A stretch of DNA of 64,000 bases, taken from positions 558,001 through 622,000 of the forward strand of contig CP126125.1 in the NCBI GenBank assembly GCA_030123525.1, read 5' to 3'. Positions 44,561-52,909 of the stretch are shown one piece after another. Every line of letters begins with the position of its first letter. Positions within the stretch are counted from its first letter, which is position 1. The translations under genes and the position numbers were made by a program. A model generated the notes under the pieces. It was not told where the DNA came from. It did no database searches and was given only the letters and a program-made list of their open reading frames with translations. The stretch comes from ELB16-189 sp018266435. GTDB taxonomy: Bacteria > Bacteroidota > Bacteroidia > Cytophagales > Cyclobacteriaceae.

Positions 44561-45895
44561 ATGGCCATACTAACCAAAGACGAAGCCGAACAAATCCTGA
44601 AAAAGGTAATTGGTTTCTCCAAAGCAGACGGCATACAAGCCAGCCTCAACGGAAATGACGGAGGCAACATTCGCTATGCGCGAAACAGCGTATCCACTTC
44701 GGGCGAAGACAGCAACGTAAGCCTGGCTGTTCAGTCTTACTATGGAAAAAAATCAGGCACAGCCACCATCAATGAGTTTGATGATGCCTCACTCGAGAAA
44801 GTAGTCAGGCGCGCAGAAGAGCTGGCTCAACTGGCGCCCGAAAACCCCGAGTTTATGGAGCCGATACCTCAGCCGACCTATGGAGGAGAATCAAAAACAT
44901 GGGCAGAAGCCACCGCGAAAATTTCGCCCGAGTTCAGAGCTAAGGTAGCAGCCGACAGCATCAATCCGGCCGCGGCAAAAAATATAACGGCAGCCGGTTT
45001 CCTTGACGACAACCGGGGGTTCAACGCTTTGATGAACAGCAAAGGATTGTATGCCTACAACAAGGCTACAAGCGCCAATTTTACGGTAACCATGCGCACC
45101 AACGATGGCACCGGCTCAGGGTGGGCCGGGAGTACCGCAGCTGATGTAAGTAAGATGAACCCATCTCTTGCCTCTAAAACCGCTATTGACAAAGCTTTGA
45201 TGTCGAGAAATGCCAAAGCACTTGAGCCCGGAAAATACACCGTGGTGCTGGAATCTTCTGCTGCAGCTGACTTGGTTCGCCTGATGCTCAACATGAATGC
45301 GCGGCAGGCCGATGAAGGGCGGAGTTTTTATGCCAAGAAAGGTGGCGGCACTAAGCTCGGAGAAAAAATTGTGGATGAGCGCGTGAATATCTATACCGAC
45401 CCGTGGCACGATGAGGTGCCAGCTTCGCCCTGGGCAAATGATGGGCAAGCGCGCAAGAGAATGGACCTTATAAAAAATGGCACTGTAGCTAATTTATTTT
45501 ACGACCGTTACTGGGCTTCGCATAAAAATGTAGCGCCTGTTCCATTTGGCGGAAACACAATTATGGAAGGAGGCACGGCATCTATTGAAGACATGATCAA
45601 AGACACCAAACGCGGGGTGCTGGTTACACGCTTCTGGTACATCCGGCCCGTTGACCCGCAGACATTATTGTACACAGGATTAACACGTGACGGAACTTTC
45701 TTCATCGAAAACGGAAAAATAAAACACCCGATCAAAAATTTCCGGTTCAACGAAAGCCCAATCATCATGTTGAATAACCTTGAGACCCTGGGCAAACAAG
45801 AGCGAGTGGTCACCAGCGAAGGTAACCCCAACGGGTTTATCCCGTCTATGAAAATCCGCGACTTTACTTTCTCCAGTTTGTCGGATGCGGTTTAG
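44561..45895 (+). CDS. TldE/PmbA-like protein (copy E1)
   Basis: A 444-residue protein of the same superfamily but lacking the HExxxH metal site, as expected for the TldE/PmbA partner. It begins MAILTKDEAEQILKKVIGFS with no signal peptide or twin arginine. Recognisable parts are NIRYARNSVSTSG, RQADEGRSFYAKKGGGTKLG and the ending IRDFTFSSLSDAV. TldE forms a heterodimer with TldD that shapes the active site. A clear terminator follows, closing the D1-D2-E1 unit. Confidence 0.9.
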   Translation: MAILTKDEAEQILKKVIGFSKADGIQASLNGNDGGNIRYARNSVSTSGEDSNVSLAVQSYYGKKSGTATINEFDDASLEKVVRRAEELAQLAPENPEFMEPIPQPTYGGESKTWAEATAKISPEFRAKVAADSINPAAAKNITAAGFLDDNRGFNALMNSKGLYAYNKATSANFTVTMRTNDGTGSGWAGSTAADVSKMNPSLASKTAIDKALMSRNAKALEPGKYTVVLESSAAADLVRLMLNMNARQADEGRSFYAKKGGGTKLGEKIVDERVNIYTDPWHDEVPASPWANDGQARKRMDLIKNGTVANLFYDRYWASHKNVAPVPFGGNTIMEGGTASIEDMIKDTKRGVLVTRFWYIRPVDPQTLLYTGLTRDGTFFIENGKIKHPIKNFRFNESPIIMLNNLETLGKQERVVTSEGNPNGFIPSMKIRDFTFSSLSDAV

Positions 45896-45921
45896 TTTTC
45901 ATACCTACTTTTGATTTTTTC

Positions 45922-45954
45922 AAATCCCTGGAGTCATTCAGGGATTTTTTTTTG
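45922..45954 (+). terminator. Rho-independent terminator after TldE copy E1
   Basis: A perfect 9-bp stem (45922-45930 with 45939-45947) closes an eight-base loop and runs into a T tract. It splits the TldD/E cluster into two transcription units. Confidence 0.85.
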
Positions 45955-46067
45955 AAATAGCCGGTAAAGATTTATAAAACCGCTCATCAATTACCTGATG
46001 GGTTGGTGTAACATTTTTCAGATTAATCCGTGTGAGATAAGTATTTAAAAAGACTAAACCCTCACCA

Positions 46068-47708
46068 ATGAAACGAAGAGACTTTATCTACCTAACCGGC
46101 ATGGGTGCCTCCGGTGCAGCATTGCTGTCGGGCATACCAGGTATGGGAAAATCCATCCCACCCGAAAAAGTGCTGGAAACTGTTGACGTAGCGTTGAAAA
46201 AACAACTGGCTGATGTAGCGCTCAACGTGGCCCGGAGCAAAGGCGCCACCTATTCAGATGTACGCATTGGCCGGTACCTCAATCAGTTTGTGGTAACGCG
46301 CGAAGAAAAAGTGCAGAACATTGTCAATACCGAATCGTACGGGCTGGGTGTACGCGTTATTGCCAACGGGGGCTGGGGTTTTGCTGCTACCGATAAACTC
46401 GACAAAGACAGCATCGCCAAAGCAGCCGAGACAGCCGTTGCCATTGCCAAAGAAAATTCAAAACTACTAACTGAACCCGTACAGCTTGCTCCACAGAAAG
46501 GTTATGGAGAGGTAAGTTGGAAAACACCTATTCAAAAAAACGCATTCGAAGTTCCGATTAAAGAAAAAGTAGATCTCCTGCTTGGTGTAAACGATGCGGC
46601 CATGAAATCAGGAGCGAGCTACATCACCTCGTTGCTCTTCCTGATCAACGAACAAAAATATTTTGCCTCCACAGATGGTTCATACATCGATCAGGATGTT
46701 CACCGGATATGGCCTGCATTTTTTATCACTAAGATTGATGCCACCACGGGCAAGTTTGAAACCCGCAATACATTGAGTGCCCCCATGGGCATGGGTTATG
46801 AATACCTCGACTGGCGTCCACAAGATAAAATTCAAAGTGTAACCACGCTGTACAAAGGCCGCTACGATATGTTGGAAGATGCCAAGTCTGGCGGTGTGCA
46901 AGCCGGAGAAAAACTGAAAGCCAAGTCAGTAGAGCCCGGCAAATACGATTTGATTTTAGATCCCTCACATTTGTGGCTAACCATTCACGAATCAGTCGGC
47001 CACCCGACTGAGTTAGACCGTGTGTTGGGTTATGAAGCTAACTTTGCCGGCACCAGTTTTCTCACACTGGATAAGTGGCAATCCAAAAAATTCAATTTCG
47101 GAAGTAAGATCGTCAACTTCGTAGCAGACAAAACACAAGTAGGCTCGCTGGGTGCGGTAGGCTATGACGATGAAGGGGTGCAGTGTGGCAAATGGGATTT
47201 AATCAAAGACGGAATTCTGGTGAACTACCAAACCATACGCGATCAGGCACATATTATCGGGCTCAACGCTTCTCAGGGTTGCTGCTATGCCGACAACTGG
47301 AGCAGCGTACAGTTTCAGCGCATGCCCAATGTTTCGCTGCAACCGGGCAAACAAAAGAAAAGCATTGATGACTTGATCAAAGGTGTGGAAAAAGGAATTT
47401 ACATAATCGGTGACGGGTCGTTCTCCATTGATCAACAGCGCTATAACTTTCAGTTTGGCGGGCAATTATTTTACGAAATCAAAAACGGAAAAATTGCAGG
47501 TATGCTCAAAGATGTGGCCTACCAGGCCAACAGCCAGGAGTTTTGGAACTCGTGTGTAGAGATTGCCGATGAGAGCGACTATCGTTTAGGCGGGGCCTTT
47601 GGCGATGGCAAAGGCCAGCCACCTCAAAGCAATTCTGTATCGCACGGTGCGGCCACAGCTCGCTTTAATTCAGTAAACGTAATCAACACCTCACGAAATA
47701 TCGGATAA
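46068..47708 (+). CDS. TldD-like metallopeptidase with Tat signal (copy D3)
   Basis: The third 546-residue TldD paralog, with a twin-arginine start (MKRRDFIYLTGMGASG) and HESVGH at H307-H312 followed by PTELDRVLGYEANFAGTSF. Its N-terminal linker (GMGKSIPPEKVLETVDVAL) differs from D1 and D2 while the catalytic half is nearly the same as D2. It opens the second unit of the cluster and ends four bases before E2, so the two are probably coupled and form a dedicated pair. Confidence 0.9.
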   Translation: MKRRDFIYLTGMGASGAALLSGIPGMGKSIPPEKVLETVDVALKKQLADVALNVARSKGATYSDVRIGRYLNQFVVTREEKVQNIVNTESYGLGVRVIANGGWGFAATDKLDKDSIAKAAETAVAIAKENSKLLTEPVQLAPQKGYGEVSWKTPIQKNAFEVPIKEKVDLLLGVNDAAMKSGASYITSLLFLINEQKYFASTDGSYIDQDVHRIWPAFFITKIDATTGKFETRNTLSAPMGMGYEYLDWRPQDKIQSVTTLYKGRYDMLEDAKSGGVQAGEKLKAKSVEPGKYDLILDPSHLWLTIHESVGHPTELDRVLGYEANFAGTSFLTLDKWQSKKFNFGSKIVNFVADKTQVGSLGAVGYDDEGVQCGKWDLIKDGILVNYQTIRDQAHIIGLNASQGCCYADNWSSVQFQRMPNVSLQPGKQKKSIDDLIKGVEKGIYIIGDGSFSIDQQRYNFQFGGQLFYEIKNGKIAGMLKDVAYQANSQEFWNSCVEIADESDYRLGGAFGDGKGQPPQSNSVSHGAATARFNSVNVINTSRNIG

Positions 47709-47712
47709 TACC

Positions 47713-49047
47713 ATGGCTATACTAACCAAAGACGAAGCTCATGCGCTACTAAAAAAAGTATTGAGCTATTCCAAAGCTGATGAGTGCGAAGTTAACCTTA
47801 ACAGCAACGACAGCGCCAACATCCGGTATGCACGCAATTCGGTTTCTACCAGCGGAAAAGTAACCCAGAGTCAACTGGTCGTTTCTTCTGCATTCGGAAA
47901 AAAGTTGGGCATTGCTACCATCAATGAATTTGATGATGCTTCCTTAGAAAAAGTAGTTCGCAGGTCAGAAGAACTGGCGAAGCTGGCTCCTGAAAATCCG
48001 GAATATGTTCCGTTTCTCGGGCCGCAGACTTACCCCGATTCGATGATGTATGTTCAATCAACGGCCGATATCACACCCAAACTGCGTGCTGACCTGGTTG
48101 CCCAAAGTCTGAACGTAGCAAAAAATGCAAAAGCAGTAGCTGCCGGGTTTTTGGAAGATAATACCAGCTTCAATGCAATGATGAATTCAAAAGGACTCTT
48201 TGCCTACAACACCTCCACCAACACCAATTTTTCGGTAACGGTGCGCACCGAAGACGGCAAAGGTTCAGGATATGCCACTCGTGGCTACAACGACATCAGA
48301 AAACTTGATACCAAAAAAACAACAGAAATTGCTACCGAAAAAGCAGTTAAATCGGCCAACGCAAAAGGAATTGAACCCGGCAAATACACCGTGATTCTTG
48401 AACCTGCCGCGGCAGCCGTTTTGCTGGAACGGATATTTTTTGGATTAGATGCCCGTGAGGCAGACGAAGGACGAAGCTTCTTAAGCAAAGCCGGTGGGGG
48501 AACACGGCTCGGTGAAAAACTTGTTGACGAGCGCGTTAATATTTACTCTGACCCCATGCACCCCGATCTGCCCACCAGCACCTGGAGTGGAGACGGGCGT
48601 CTGCAAGAGAAAATTTCTTGGATTGAAAAAGGAGTGATCAAAAACCTGAGCTACTCACGATACTGGGCTGAGAAGAAAGGCGTAAAAGCCGTACCCGGCC
48701 CGGATGCCGCAATCATGGAAGGTGGAACCAAGTCGCTGGAAGAATTGATTGCCGGAACCAAAAAAGGAGTATTGGTAACGCGTCTCTGGTACATCCGCGA
48801 TGTAGATCCGCAAAGTTTGCTCCTAACCGGACTAACCCGCGATGGTACATTCTATATCGAAAACGGGAAAATCCAATACCCTATAAAAAATTTCCGGTTC
48901 AACGAAAGTCCGATCATCATGCTCAATAACCTCGAAGAACTGGGCAAAGTTGAGCGAACGGTGAGTGTGGAGTCAAACCAAAATTATTTATTGCCTCCAC
49001 TAAAAATCCGCGACTTCACTTTTTCCAGTTTATCCGATGCCGTTTAG
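47713..49047 (+). CDS. TldE/PmbA-like protein (copy E2)
   Basis: A 444-residue TldE-type partner of D3, equal in length to E1 and sharing its opening (MAILTKDEA) and ending (IRDFTFSSLSDAV). No HExxxH metal motif and no export signal are present. Middle segments differ more from E1 (for example TSTWSGDGRLQEKISWIEKG), so the two E copies have diverged. A long perfect hairpin terminator follows before the DUF4159 gene. Confidence 0.9.
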   Translation: MAILTKDEAHALLKKVLSYSKADECEVNLNSNDSANIRYARNSVSTSGKVTQSQLVVSSAFGKKLGIATINEFDDASLEKVVRRSEELAKLAPENPEYVPFLGPQTYPDSMMYVQSTADITPKLRADLVAQSLNVAKNAKAVAAGFLEDNTSFNAMMNSKGLFAYNTSTNTNFSVTVRTEDGKGSGYATRGYNDIRKLDTKKTTEIATEKAVKSANAKGIEPGKYTVILEPAAAAVLLERIFFGLDAREADEGRSFLSKAGGGTRLGEKLVDERVNIYSDPMHPDLPTSTWSGDGRLQEKISWIEKGVIKNLSYSRYWAEKKGVKAVPGPDAAIMEGGTKSLEELIAGTKKGVLVTRLWYIRDVDPQSLLLTGLTRDGTFYIENGKIQYPIKNFRFNESPIIMLNNLEELGKVERTVSVESNQNYLLPPLKIRDFTFSSLSDAV

Positions 49048-49058
49048 CAGGCGATTCC

Positions 49059-49100
49059 TAAAATAATAAAGGCTGCTGAAGAGCAGCCTTTATTATTTTA
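49059..49100. terminator. Strong hairpin terminator after TldE copy E2
   Basis: A perfect 19-bp inverted repeat (49059-49077 with 49082-49100) around a GAAG loop. The AT-rich outer part gives a T-rich tail in the plus direction. It separates the TldD/E cluster from the MoxR operon. Confidence 0.85.
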
Positions 49101-49164
49101 AACCACTTGTATAAATTATCTCAATAAATTAACCGCACCATCAGAAATTTCGTTTTGCTTTACC

Positions 49165-49788
49165 ATGCAACCCGGAAATAAATTCTTTTTTACGAGACTT
49201 CAATACGAATCGGGCGATTGGGATGTTGACCAACGCATGCCGGCTAACGTGCTCAACTCGCTGATTGAGTACACTACGCTGCCCGTAGACACTACCGAAA
49301 ATATTATTCCCCTCAGCAGTGACGAAATTTTCAGGTGTCCCTTTTGCTACCTGAGTGGCCACAAACTGGTAGAGTTTACGGCCAAAGAAAAAGAGAATTT
49401 TGAAAAATACGTTCGCCATGGAGGGTTTGTTTTGGCAGATGACTGCAATCATGATATTGACGGGTTGTTTGCCAAGTCGTTTGAGTCGCAGATGGAGGTG
49501 ATCTTTGGAAAAGATTCGCTAAAAAAAATTCCGAATAACCATCCAATTTACTCCTCGTTCTTTCACTTTGACGGCCCCCCTACCACTGCTCAAGAACTGA
49601 ACGGATGGGGCGATGACATTGTGCACAATTATTTGAAAGCCATCGAAATCAAGAATAAAATAGGTGTGCTTTACACCAACAAAGATTACGGCTGCGAGTG
49701 GGATTATGATTTCAGAAACAAACGTTTTTACAAAATTGATAACACCCGCTTCAGTGTAAATATTATTATGTACGCGTTAACCAGTTAA
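49165..49788 (+). CDS. DUF4159 domain protein
   Basis: A 207-residue protein matching DUF4159 as I know it: RLQYESGDWDVDQRMPANVL near the N-terminus, FVLADDCNHDIDGLF in the middle and RFSVNIIMYALTS at the end. The fold resembles class I glutamine amidotransferases without the catalytic Cys. DUF4159 genes often sit with MoxR and DUF58 genes. It has no clear signal peptide. It starts the operon, 19 bases before the MoxR gene. Its biochemical role is unknown. Confidence 0.85.
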   Translation: MQPGNKFFFTRLQYESGDWDVDQRMPANVLNSLIEYTTLPVDTTENIIPLSSDEIFRCPFCYLSGHKLVEFTAKEKENFEKYVRHGGFVLADDCNHDIDGLFAKSFESQMEVIFGKDSLKKIPNNHPIYSSFFHFDGPPTTAQELNGWGDDIVHNYLKAIEIKNKIGVLYTNKDYGCEWDYDFRNKRFYKIDNTRFSVNIIMYALTS

Positions 49789-49807
49789 GAACCACAACCA
49801 AAAAGGA

Positions 49808-50809
49808 ATGAAAACGGATACCACAGAAAAATCAGTTCACGAGCTAATCGAAAACCTGGGAAAACTTAAGAAAGAAATAGGCAAAGTGATTGTAGGTCAG
49901 GAGGAGACCATCGATCAATTACTGATTACCTTTTTAGCCGGTGGTCACGCCTTGTTAGAAGGTGTGCCGGGTCTTGCCAAAACGTTAATGATACGAACCC
50001 TCTCCGAAGCCATTGATTTGAAGTTCAGAAGAATTCAATTCACGCCTGATCTCATGCCTTCGGATATTATTGGTACCGAAATTCTGGAAGAAGACCACAC
50101 CACAGGTAAGCGGATTTTTAAGTTCAACCGAGGGCCGATCTTTGCCAACATCATTCTGGCAGACGAAATTAACCGCACGTCTCCCAAAACCCAGTCGGCT
50201 CTTCTTGAAGCCATGCAAGAGTTTGAAGTTACCTATGGAGGCGTTTCGTACAAATTAGAAAGACCATTCTTTATCCTGGCCACTCAAAATCCGATTGAGC
50301 AATCAGGTACCTTTCCTTTGCCCGAAGCTCAACTCGATCGCTTTCTGCTGTATATCAAAGTAAACTACCCCACCGCAGACGAAGAGGTTTCTATTTTAGA
50401 AAGCACCACCGGAAGAAAGAAAAGTGACATTCATAAAGTAATTGAAGGCGCACAAATTATAGAAGCACAAAACCTGGTTCGCGAGGTGCACATTAACGCA
50501 GACTTGGTAAAATGGGTGAGCCGGCTGGTGCGAGCTACACGACCCGGTAACAGTGAAAGCAATTTTGTAAACGAGTGGGTGCGATGGGGAGCCGGCCCGC
50601 GGGCAGGACAGGCCATGATTCTTACAGCCAAAGCCCGCGCACTGCTGAGAGGAAGTTTTGCCGTAACTGAAGAAGATATTGAACACATCGCCTATCCTGT
50701 TTTGCGCCACCGTATTTTAATGAACTTCAAAGCCGAAGCAGAAGGCGTAGGATCTACCGAAGTGACTCAGCATCTTTTGAAAACAATCCGGGTTAAGAAA
50801 GGCATCTGA
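49808..50809 (+). CDS. MoxR family AAA+ ATPase
   Basis: A 333-residue AAA+ ATPase with Walker A EGVPGLAKT at about 56-64, Walker B LADEINRTSPKTQSALLEAM at about 117-136, and the sensor region FFILATQNPIEQSGTFPLPE. MoxR proteins work with VWA or DUF58 proteins as chaperones that mature or insert cofactors or complexes, as in methanol dehydrogenase assembly. The next gene is a DUF58 protein four bases away, the usual partner. Substrate unknown. Confidence 0.95.
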   Translation: MKTDTTEKSVHELIENLGKLKKEIGKVIVGQEETIDQLLITFLAGGHALLEGVPGLAKTLMIRTLSEAIDLKFRRIQFTPDLMPSDIIGTEILEEDHTTGKRIFKFNRGPIFANIILADEINRTSPKTQSALLEAMQEFEVTYGGVSYKLERPFFILATQNPIEQSGTFPLPEAQLDRFLLYIKVNYPTADEEVSILESTTGRKKSDIHKVIEGAQIIEAQNLVREVHINADLVKWVSRLVRATRPGNSESNFVNEWVRWGAGPRAGQAMILTAKARALLRGSFAVTEEDIEHIAYPVLRHRILMNFKAEAEGVGSTEVTQHLLKTIRVKKGI

Positions 50810-50813
50810 TCTC

Positions 50814-51707
50814 GTGGACACGCGCATCAAAGAATTATTAAAACCCGAAATTCTCAATACCGTCAACGGTCTTGAACTGGTGGCGCGCATCATTACCGAA
50901 GGATTTATGAGTGGCAGTAACAAAAGCCAAGCCGTGGGTGCAGGGCAGGAGTTTAGCCAATACCGAAGTTACCAACCCGGTGATGACCTGCGCCAACTGG
51001 ATTGGAAAATGTTTGCCCGGTCAGAACGCTACTACATCAAACAAGCTGACATTGAAACCAACGTCACTGTAAAGTTCATGCTCGATGCCAGCCACTCGAT
51101 GGCCTACAAAGAAAATGAGCTGACCAAATTTCAATATGGAAAAGTGATAATCGCAGCACTTGCCTACCTGGCACGGAAACAAAGCGATACGTTCGGGCTT
51201 TATGCCATGAACAATAAAAATTTGCATATAGTACACCCACGGTTTGAACAACAACAGTTTCTCCGGTTCTTGAATGGCCTGGTTAAACTTAAAAGCGAAG
51301 GCACCTGGAAAAATACTGATATCGAGCAGTTGTTTGATCACCACGGCAAAGAGATTGTGGTTTTTGTTACAGATTTATATGACGAAAACGATGATCTTTT
51401 TCATTTCATTTCAAGATTAAAAACCCCACGAAATGAAGTAATTGTATTTCACCTGATGGGAAGGCGCGAAGCAGAATTTAACTTTGAGGGGTCATTTACC
51501 TTCGAAGATCTGGAGACGGGTATCCGCACCAAAGCAAATACTCAGGTTCAGCAAAAGGAGTACAGCACTCGCGTGAAAAACTGGCTGCACCAAACGCGCC
51601 ACCGCATGCTCGAAAAACAAATTAACTATCACTTAGTGTACCTCCATGAACCGGTAGACCAGGTGCTGTATGATTTTCTTTCTGCACGAAAACGCCTGAT
51701 GAGATGA
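50814..51707 (+). CDS. DUF58 (VWA-like) protein, MoxR partner
   Basis: A 297-residue DUF58 protein. The signature FSQYRSYQPGDDLRQLDWKM, at about residues 45-64, and FMLDASHSMAY (MIDAS-like DxSxS, about 90-100) are clear, so a von Willebrand A-type fold that binds divalent metal is likely. There is no transmembrane segment, unlike longer DUF58 proteins. The start is GTG at 50814, four bases after the MoxR stop. It overlaps the next gene by four bases (ATGA), indicating translational coupling. Confidence 0.92.
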   Translation: MDTRIKELLKPEILNTVNGLELVARIITEGFMSGSNKSQAVGAGQEFSQYRSYQPGDDLRQLDWKMFARSERYYIKQADIETNVTVKFMLDASHSMAYKENELTKFQYGKVIIAALAYLARKQSDTFGLYAMNNKNLHIVHPRFEQQQFLRFLNGLVKLKSEGTWKNTDIEQLFDHHGKEIVVFVTDLYDENDDLFHFISRLKTPRNEVIVFHLMGRREAEFNFEGSFTFEDLETGIRTKANTQVQQKEYSTRVKNWLHQTRHRMLEKQINYHLVYLHEPVDQVLYDFLSARKRLMR

Positions 51708-52909
51708 GCCTGGCAAATTCCGCATACCTTTGGTCATTACTGGGGCTACTCATCCCCGTAGCCATTCATCTTCTCAGTCGTAAAGAAGGAAAAATTATTA
51801 AACTCGGCAGCCTCCGGCATGTGCACGAAACCAGCACCCAGCAATTCAGAGGTATCCGGCTAAATGAAATATTCTTACTGGTTTTACGGTGCACATTGAT
51901 TGTTATTCTCTCGTTGGTCTTAAGCGGTCTTCACTTTAACCATAAAAAAGGGAAATGGATATTGGTTGAAACCGGTACAGAAAAAAATAAAAATGTGCAG
52001 GCTGCTGTTGATAGTCTTGAAAAACAAGGATACGAGCAACATAAAATCGCGAGTGTATTTTCATCAGCGGCAGGCATGCCTGCCGCTGATGAACTAAATT
52101 ACTGGTCGGTGATACAAGAACTAAAAAACCTGGACCTTGAAGAGGCTGTTATTTTTTCATGGACAAAAGCCGAACATTTTAGAGGCAGGCGCCAGCCGGT
52201 TCCGGCCAACCTAAAAATCATTCCGGTGCAGACAGCCGAGAAAAAAATTGTATTAGGAGCTGTTCAAAAAAACGACAGTGTGATTGTGAGAACAGGAATG
52301 TCTAATGCCCTACTGACTTCTTTTGAGAATAAAATAATACAATCGGCCAACGATACAATCAAAGCAACCCCGCCACGTCAAATAAAAATAATACTGGTGA
52401 GTGATCCGGCTCGCTTACACGAAAAGCAAATACTTGCTGCGGCCGTTCGTGCTATTGACCCTGTTGCCTTTTCATCATTTCAAATCATAGAAAAAAAACC
52501 GGCACAATTCTCTTTAGCCGATTCTGCCGACTGGGTTTTTTGGATGAGTGAAGACAAGCCTCCGGAAACCAATTCAAAAATTTTACAATGGGCTCCGGAA
52601 ATTTCGACTGACTTGATCCGGCAAACCGGATATAAAAAATGGGTACTCAACCGGCTGCTTACTGAAGAAAATGCGTTAAAAAATAACCTGGTCTTGTCGT
52701 TGGCATCTCTGCTCACGTATGATTCTGCCTGGCAAAAAACCGCAAGACTTAATGACCAGCGCATCTTGCCTGAAGCCATGGCTTGGATTTCCGACAAAGA
52801 AGGACAAGGCACTTTCATCTTATCCCCTGGTTTTCCGGTCTTTCTTATCATATTATTTGTTTTGCTTTTTATGATTGAACGTTACCTCGCCTTTCAACGA
52901 AAGCAATGA
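51704..52909 (+). CDS. BatA-type N-terminal domain membrane protein
   Basis: A 401-residue membrane protein. The first 80 residues match the aerotolerance-regulator N-terminal domain (BatA, PF07584): two helices with LLGLLIPVAIHLLSRKEGK and LRCTLIVILSLVLSG. A long extracytoplasmic part without a recognisable VWA domain follows, and a last helix at about 380-397 (FPVFLIILFVLLFMIE). It therefore resembles a shortened Bat protein lacking the metal-binding module. It is coupled by four-base overlaps on both sides. Confidence 0.82.
   Translation: MSLANSAYLWSLLGLLIPVAIHLLSRKEGKIIKLGSLRHVHETSTQQFRGIRLNEIFLLVLRCTLIVILSLVLSGLHFNHKKGKWILVETGTEKNKNVQAAVDSLEKQGYEQHKIASVFSSAAGMPAADELNYWSVIQELKNLDLEEAVIFSWTKAEHFRGRRQPVPANLKIIPVQTAEKKIVLGAVQKNDSVIVRTGMSNALLTSFENKIIQSANDTIKATPPRQIKIILVSDPARLHEKQILAAAVRAIDPVAFSSFQIIEKKPAQFSLADSADWVFWMSEDKPPETNSKILQWAPEISTDLIRQTGYKKWVLNRLLTEENALKNNLVLSLASLLTYDSAWQKTARLNDQRILPEAMAWISDKEGQGTFILSPGFPVFLIILFVLLFMIERYLAFQRKQ

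Noticed and set aside
45998..46048. 16-residue peptide frame between the two TldD/E units, considered as a possible TldD/E substrate
   Set aside because: Too short, no conserved feature and no evidence of translation.
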